From Paenibacillus daejeonensis DSM 15491 (lineage in GTDB: Bacteria > Bacillota > Bacilli > Paenibacillales > Paenibacillaceae), in assembly GCF_000378385.1 (NCBI RefSeq), contig NZ_KB899663.1, forward strand, positions 165,417 to 229,416: a stretch of DNA of 64,000 nucleotides. Reading direction: 5' to 3'. Position numbers and translations under genes: made by a program. Positions 59,456 to 64,000 of the stretch are shown here, one piece after another. The notes beneath the pieces were generated by a model. That model saw nothing but the letters and a program-made list of their open reading frames with translations. It was not told the origin of the DNA and made no database searches. Numbering within the stretch: the stretch's first letter is position 1; every line of letters starts with the position of its first letter.

Positions 59456-61049
59456 AGTATTGCTGGCTGATGACCATCTGCCTGTCTTGGAAGTGCTCGA
59501 GAGCTGTATCCCCTGGACCGAGCTCAACCTGGAGCTCATCGGGGCTTGCTCAGACGGCCAAGAGGCCTGGGAGGCCTGCCAGGCGCATCAGCCCGACATC
59601 CTGTTGACGGATATCGGCATGCCGGTGATGGACGGGCTGAGCCTCATTGAGAAAGCCAAGAGCGTCAATCCGCAGTTGCAGGCGATTATTCTCTCTTGTC
59701 ATGAGGAGTTTCACTATGCCCAGAAGGCTGTGAAGTTAAATGTATCGGACTATATTCTGAAGGAAAGCCTGGAGATTGAGCATGTCCAATCTGTACTTGT
59801 CCAGGCGGTCTCTCGTCTGGATGCGGAGAAGACCAGTCAGCACTCGCTTCAGAAGCTTCAGAAGATGGTGGAGAACAACTATGCGGTGATCCGCAGCCGG
59901 TTTATTCGGAGCTTCCTGGAGCAGCCGGTATGGGATGAGGGGGAGTGGGTGGAGCAGGCGGCGAATATGGGGATCAAGCTGCGCAGGGACATTCCCTATT
60001 TGCCAGTCGCGGCTTTTCCGGATCAGTCATATGCTCTGGAGCAGCGCTTTGGTGGCGCAGTGAATATGCAATTCGTCCTGGACAATGCGCTTCAGGAGGC
60101 TTTTGCGATCGAGGATTCCATTCTGTTCTCGCACTCAGAGCGCCACTATATTCTCCTGCTGCCGTTCCCGCGGACGATCGTTCGCAATATGCATGAAGAG
60201 CTTCGACAGGCGATGCGTAGAGCACAGCAATCCTTGGCCGATCATTTGCGGGTCAGCATTTCATTCTTCTATGGCCAACCTGAACAGGCGCTGAGCCAGC
60301 TGAAGAAGCAAATTCAATTCTTGCTAGCCAGCCAGACACTCCGCTTCTACGCCGGACAAGCTGCCATTCACAAGGCAGAGGTCGTGACCACAGCCAGCGA
60401 GGATTTGTTCATTCACTATGCGTATACTCTGCAGGAGCTGCGGGACTGTATCCAAGACGAGGATGCCGCGCGCGCTGAGACGTTCCTGAACAAGCTCAGC
60501 GGAGAGCTGCAGACGCGGAAGTACCCGGTGGAGAGCCTGAAGAGCTGGATTCTCAAAATGGTGTTGGAGCTGGAGCTGAAGTACACCGTTATGCAGCAGT
60601 TCGTAACCAACTTCGACAGCCAGTCCTATCAGCATTCCCTGGGTCAGCTGGAGACGCTGGAGGAGCTCATGGCCTGGTTCAAGCAATTCATGGCCAAGAA
60701 AATCAGTGGATTTCACGCGATGCAGCCATCGCTGCGCAAAGAAGTTGCCGAAGCGCAGCGCTATGTGCTGACCCATCTGAACGAAAAAATCAGCATGGAT
60801 GCGGTGGCCAAGCAGGTAGGGCTCAATCCGACGCATTTCAGCCGGATCTTCAAGCTGGATACCGGCTCAACATTCGTGGAGTTCGTCACTCGCTCGAAGA
60901 TGGAGCGCGCGTGTGAGCTGCTGAACCAGACCACCCAGACCGTCATCGAAATCGCCGACCAGCTGGGCTACGACAATCCCAGCTACTTCATCAAGCTGTT
61001 CCGCAATCACACGGACAAATCACCAGCGGAGTACCGCAAATCGATATAA
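59448..61049 (+). CDS. YesN-type AraC-family response regulator
   Basis: This 533-residue regulator has an N-terminal receiver domain with phospho-acceptor Asp55 in LLTDIGMPV, a long middle region, and a C-terminal AraC helix-turn-helix pair (about 430-530: MDAVAKQVGLNPTHFSRIFK, then IEIADQLGYDNPSYFIKLFR). It is coupled to its kinase by an 8-bp overlap. It probably activates the adjacent beta-glucuronide import and hydrolysis operon, as YesN-type regulators do in similar layouts. Confidence 0.93.
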   Translation: MYKVLLADDHLPVLEVLESCIPWTELNLELIGACSDGQEAWEACQAHQPDILLTDIGMPVMDGLSLIEKAKSVNPQLQAIILSCHEEFHYAQKAVKLNVSDYILKESLEIEHVQSVLVQAVSRLDAEKTSQHSLQKLQKMVENNYAVIRSRFIRSFLEQPVWDEGEWVEQAANMGIKLRRDIPYLPVAAFPDQSYALEQRFGGAVNMQFVLDNALQEAFAIEDSILFSHSERHYILLLPFPRTIVRNMHEELRQAMRRAQQSLADHLRVSISFFYGQPEQALSQLKKQIQFLLASQTLRFYAGQAAIHKAEVVTTASEDLFIHYAYTLQELRDCIQDEDAARAETFLNKLSGELQTRKYPVESLKSWILKMVLELELKYTVMQQFVTNFDSQSYQHSLGQLETLEELMAWFKQFMAKKISGFHAMQPSLRKEVAEAQRYVLTHLNEKISMDAVAKQVGLNPTHFSRIFKLDTGSTFVEFVTRSKMERACELLNQTTQTVIEIADQLGYDNPSYFIKLFRNHTDKSPAEYRKSI

Positions 61050-61061
61050 CAAGAAAAGAAT

Positions 61062-61106
61062 AGGCACCGAGCTCGCCTTTGCTGCGAGTTCAGTGCCTCT
61101 TTTTTG
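61062..61106 (+). terminator. Terminator after the YesN-type gene
   Basis: AGGCAC-CGAGCTCGC pairs with GCGAGTTCAGTGCCT, with mismatches, around a short loop and is followed by a run of T residues. It lies about 13 bp after the stop codon. Confidence 0.85.
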
Positions 61107-61140
61107 TGGTTTAGGGATTATCGTATGCTGTAGAAAAGGC

Positions 61141-61395
61141 GCCCCCGCCAACGCTGGCTTTAACGCACCTTTGTTCCTCTATTCGCACGCATTCCCGCCA
61201 CGCGCCGTCTGTAACGCACTTTTCTTCCTCTATTCGCTCGCATTCCCGTCAAGCGCTGTCTGTAACGCACTTTTCTTCCTCTATTCGCTCGAATTTCCTA
61301 CACGCGCCAGCTGTAACGCACCTTTGTTCCTCTATTTGCTCGAACTTCCGACCCGCGTCGGCTGTAACGCACCTTTGTTCCTCTACAGTACGCTG
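61141..61395. repeat. Tandem array, five units, exact 51-bp period
   Basis: TAACGCAC starts at 61161, 61212, 61263, 61314 and 61365, exactly 51 bp apart, each followed by a T/C-rich CTTTTCTTCCTCTATTCGCTCG-like block (variable). Because 51 is a multiple of three, a 104-residue frame with a 17-residue repeat happens to stay open. I do not regard that frame as a gene. Confidence 0.93.
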
Positions 61396-61494
61396 CGAGC
61401 CACATAATCGGAGAACCTTGCAATGACTTTTTCTTCATATTTATACTTCCACAAAAATTCAGACATTGAAAATGGCCGAAGGGGGACGGAATCG

Positions 61495-61690
61495 AATCTG
61501 GTCCACGCTTTCTGGAAGAAAGCGACTTCGGAAGCATAAGCTGCGAAGCGTTCGCCTGAAAGCTTTTCGCAGAAAAGCTAGCTTCGGAAGCATACGCTGT
61601 CCCCGGATTTCAACCGCTAAAGCGGTTCGAAAATCAAGAAATCTGGGGACAACAGCGATCGTAAGATCGATCCGTGACCGTTGGCTCCTG
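61495..61690. other. Dense hairpin element, possible structured RNA or mobile repeat
   Basis: This stretch contains consecutive hairpins: GCGAA-GCG-TTCGC; AGCTTTTC-GCA-GAAAAGCT (61561-61579); an outer stem GTCCCCGGATTT (61599-61610) with AAATCTGGGGAC (61639-61650), containing an inner AACCGC-TAAA-GCGGTT (61612-61627); and CGATC-GTAA-GATCG (61656-61669). CTTCGGAAG occurs twice. No protein-coding gene is evident. It lies just downstream of the minus-strand GH3 gene and so would fall in that gene's 3' region. The remaining sequence between the repeat array at 61395 and this element shows nothing I can name. Confidence 0.55.
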
Positions 61691-61707
61691 TTTCAATAGG
61701 CTTAAAT

Positions 61708-63987
61708 TCATCCATTAGCCTCATCCAAGGCATCGATAATGGCTTGCTCGGAGATGGAGTCGCCAGTGAAGGACAGGAGGGCGCGCAGCGGCAAAAATTT
61801 CACCATGGCCTGCAGCATCTCGTTCTGCTCCTGCTCCGCGCCGCCAGCGAACATGGAGCCCTCCAGTCCTTGCTTAATCAGATGGCGCAGCCGCTCAGGG
61901 GCGTCTTCGTTCCCCAGCAGGTCGCCGACCGTCGTATTGAGCGAGTAGGTGGCCGGTATGCGGACCGTGGATTCGACCGTACAATCCGCTTGCAGAACCA
62001 GCTGCTGAGAGGACGGGCCCGCCAGAATCGTGTAGGTGCCTGTATGGACATGCCAATCTTTCAATTGGACATTGTAGTAGGCGAAGGCACGTTTGTCCAG
62101 CGTAAGGGTGACAGTTTTCTCCTCACCTGGCTCGAGTGCCACTTTGGCGAAGCCTTTGAGCTCCTTGTCCGGACGGATCACCTGCTTCGTATTGTCCCGA
62201 ACATACAGCTGCACAATCTCCTTGCCTGGACGGGAGCCGGTGTTCTTGACTTTGAGCGTGACGGTCAACGTCTCATCATCGCGCAGGTGGGCTTTGTCGA
62301 GCTTCAGCTTGCTGTAGGCAAAAGTGGTATAGCTGAGCCCGTAACCGAACGGAAACTGGGTGCGCATGTTCTTCGTGTCATAGTAACGATAGCCAACGAA
62401 GAGGCCTTCCCGGTATTCAACCCGGTCGCCTTCCCCGGGAAAGTTCAGGTAGGAAGGATTGTCGCTGAGCTGGAGCGGGAACGTCTCCGCGAGCTTGCCG
62501 CTAGGGTTGCGCACGCCATACACCAGATCAGCGGCGGCTCCGCCAACGGCTTGTCCGCCCAGATAGCATTCAAGCACGGCACTCACTTGGTCCAGCCAGG
62601 GGAAATTGATGACCGAGCCATTCATCAGGATGACAATGACTTGATTATGAACGGCTGCGATTTCGTGAATGAGCCGGTTTTGGTTGGCCGGCAGGTCCAG
62701 ATGCGTTCGGTCATAGCCCTCCGACTCATAGCGGTCCGGCAGACCAGCGTAGATAACTATGACCTCTGCAGCTTTTGCCGCTGTAATGGCTTCGGACAGG
62801 AGCTCCTCGCTAGTCTCATCTGTAGCAAGATCATACCCTTGCGCGTACACGACCGATGAGGGCTGGTCCGCCAGCTTACGCATTTCCTGCAGTGGCTCGT
62901 CCAGTCGGGACGGATTGATATGCGAGCTTCCGCCGCCTTGATAGCGAGGCTGCTTGGCAAATGCCCCGATGACTGCTACTTTGGCAGCAGCCTCAATTGG
63001 CAGGAGATCGCCATCGTTTTTCAGCAGCACCATGCTCTCCGCAGCTACCTTGCGCGCTAGCAGGTGGTGTTGATCTGCATCATACGTGAAGCCTTCCTGT
63101 TTGGCATCAACCGCTTGGAAGATGACTCGCAACAGCCGCAAAACGGCTTGATCGAGCTCGGCTTCGGTTAACTGCCCACTGCTAATCGCGTCCAGCACCT
63201 TTTGTTCGCCTCTGCCGTTGCTTGCCGGCATCTCCAGCTCCAGTCCGGCAGCCAATGCGCGGTCCCGCTCATTCACGGCGCCCCAGTCGGAGACGACGAA
63301 CCCTTCATGACCCCATTCATCCTTGAGGATGTCGGTTAGCAAGCGTTTGTTCTCCGAGGCAAAAGCGCCGTTCACCTGGTTGTATGAGCTCATGACCGTC
63401 CAGGGCTGGGCCTTCTTGACCGCGCCTTCGAAGCTGGCCAAGTAAATCTCCCGCAGCGTTCGCTCGTCAACAATGACATCTGTCGTCATGCGGCGATGCT
63501 CCTGGTTATTGGCTGCGAAGTGCTTCAGGGACGTCCCAACGCCCTGGCTCTGCACACCCTGGATATGACTGGCGGCCAGCTCGGAGGAAAGATAAGGATC
63601 TTCGGAGAAGTATTCGAAATTCCTTCCGCACAGTGGAGAGCGCTTAATATTAGTGCCCGGACCGAGCAGGATCGCCACGTCCTCGGCTTGGCATTCTTCA
63701 CCCAGAGCAACGCCGACCTGCTCAATCAGCTCACGATCCCAGGAGCAGGCGAGCCCGGCTGCACTCGGAAAGCAAGTCGCAGGCACACTGTCGAATAAGC
63801 CCAGATGATCGCTGCCCTCTCTTTGCTTGCGCAAGCCATGCGGTCCGTCGGTCAACATGATCGAAGGGATGCCCAGGCGTTCAACGCCTTTAAGATGCCA
63901 GAAATCCAGACCGGAGCAGAGACCGGCCTTTTCCTCAAGTGTCATCTCGGCCATCAAGGCTTCCAAATTGCGTGCTGGCTGTGTCAT
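61708..63987 (-). CDS. Beta-glucosidase-like glycoside hydrolase family 3 enzyme
   Basis: This 759-residue GH3 enzyme probably hydrolyses terminal beta-glucosides or related sugars and appears cytoplasmic because no signal peptide is present. The N-terminal TIM-barrel domain has [10 protein letters not shown], the substrate-binding [10 protein letters not shown] (Lys155, His156), and the nucleophile Asp234 in FVVSDWGA. A second alpha/beta sandwich domain (about 310-560) supplies the acid/base residue, and a C-terminal fibronectin-III-like domain (about 580-690) includes [13 protein letters not shown]. An AGGAGG site lies 6 bp upstream of the ATG, just inside the window. It may be part of a further sugar-use operon extending beyond 64000 and may work with the adjacent glucuronidase system. 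Confidence 0.92.
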   Translation of the reverse strand: MTQPARNLEALMAEMTLEEKAGLCSGLDFWHLKGVERLGIPSIMLTDGPHGLRKQREGSDHLGLFDSVPATCFPSAAGLACSWDRELIEQVGVALGEECQAEDVAILLGPGTNIKRSPLCGRNFEYFSEDPYLSSELAASHIQGVQSQGVGTSLKHFAANNQEHRRMTTDVIVDERTLREIYLASFEGAVKKAQPWTVMSSYNQVNGAFASENKRLLTDILKDEWGHEGFVVSDWGAVNERDRALAAGLELEMPASNGRGEQKVLDAISSGQLTEAELDQAVLRLLRVIFQAVDAKQEGFTYDADQHHLLARKVAAESMVLLKNDGDLLPIEAAAKVAVIGAFAKQPRYQGGGSSHINPSRLDEPLQEMRKLADQPSSVVYAQGYDLATDETSEELLSEAITAAKAAEVIVIYAGLPDRYESEGYDRTHLDLPANQNRLIHEIAAVHNQVIVILMNGSVINFPWLDQVSAVLECYLGGQAVGGAAADLVYGVRNPSGKLAETFPLQLSDNPSYLNFPGEGDRVEYREGLFVGYRYYDTKNMRTQFPFGYGLSYTTFAYSKLKLDKAHLRDDETLTVTLKVKNTGSRPGKEIVQLYVRDNTKQVIRPDKELKGFAKVALEPGEEKTVTLTLDKRAFAYYNVQLKDWHVHTGTYTILAGPSSQQLVLQADCTVESTVRIPATYSLNTTVGDLLGNEDAPERLRHLIKQGLEGSMFAGGAEQEQNEMLQAMVKFLPLRALLSFTGDSISEQAIIDALDEANG

Positions 63988-64000
63988 GGAAATTCCTCCT

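Noticed and set aside
61093-61407. A 104-residue plus-strand frame made of 17-residue repeats
   Set aside because: It exists only because the 51-bp repeat period is divisible by three; no ribosome site, biased composition, and the equivalent 52-bp arrays have no such frame.
61681-62859. 392-residue plus-strand frame opposite the GH3 gene
   Set aside because: Shadow of the GH3 coding sequence, which has catalytic motifs and a strong ribosome site.

Overview
The window looks like a chromosomal segment of a Gram-positive, spore-former-type bacterium, most probably Paenibacillus or a close relative. The reasons are S-layer-homology (SLH) anchored secreted enzymes, copper-amine-oxidase-N 'stalk' proteins, a YesM/YesN-type two-component pair beside a sugar ABC transporter, strong AGGAGG ribosome sites with frequent TTG/GTG starts, moderate G+C, and several intergenic tandem arrays. 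I see no rRNA, tRNA, CRISPR array, transposase or phage gene. The genus is an inference from style and was not tested by a search.

Layout. 0.1-4.0 kb: two tandem, closely similar secreted L-asparaginases, the second carrying FN3-like, ZU5-like and three SLH domains. 4.2-12.9 kb: an N-heterocycle catabolic locus holding an FAH-family hydrolase, an AtzD/barbiturase-type ring-opening amidohydrolase, a cytosine-deaminase-like amidohydrolase, a PucR regulator, a three-gene NMT1/SsuABC-like importer and an isochorismatase-fold amidase. 12.9-21.1 kb: a seven-gene minus-strand operon (tripartite TctABC-type carboxylate transporter, NIF3 protein, zinc alcohol dehydrogenase, TIM-barrel isomerase, ABM monooxygenase) divergent from a LysR regulator, with a type I dehydroquinase behind it. 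21.3-22.4 kb: an AT-rich, split HipA-like kinase pair. 22.5-27.2 kb: MMPL transporter, two-component system and small membrane protein. 27.3-29.8 kb: a frameshifted lipoprotein gene and a secreted propeller protein. 30.3-35.2 kb: a MalT-like LuxR regulator, a divergent MurE paralogue and a DUF402 protein. 35.3-40.7 kb: TetR/MMPL/propeller operon divergent from an MFS exporter. 40.9-46.4 kb: RNase J, Tat-exported nitroreductase-like protein with its TetR, a DUF1801 protein and a sodium symporter. 46.7-52.3 kb: NmrA-like reductase, ECF sigma with its DUF4179 partner, a DHA2 drug exporter and a stalk protein. 52.5-64.0 kb: beta-glucuronidase with its sugar ABC importer and YesM/YesN sensor pair, then a GH3 beta-glucosidase.

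How the genes work together. The 4.2-12.9 kb locus has the parts expected for importing a nitrogen heterocycle, deaminating it, opening the ring, splitting the resulting acyl-urea or biuret-like amide and recycling the carbon under PucR control. Its ring-opening enzyme has lost the Ser/Lys pair in one of its three pseudo-symmetric domains, so the substrate is probably not plain cyanuric acid. The 52.5-61.0 kb block senses, imports and hydrolyses beta-glucuronides.

The most unusual non-coding feature is a set of five intergenic tandem arrays with different sequences but almost the same period (50-52 bp, about five helical turns). There is also a dense hairpin element at 61.5-61.7 kb and several clean palindromic operators beside regulator genes. 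All family assignments come from reading motifs by eye; none was checked by database search.
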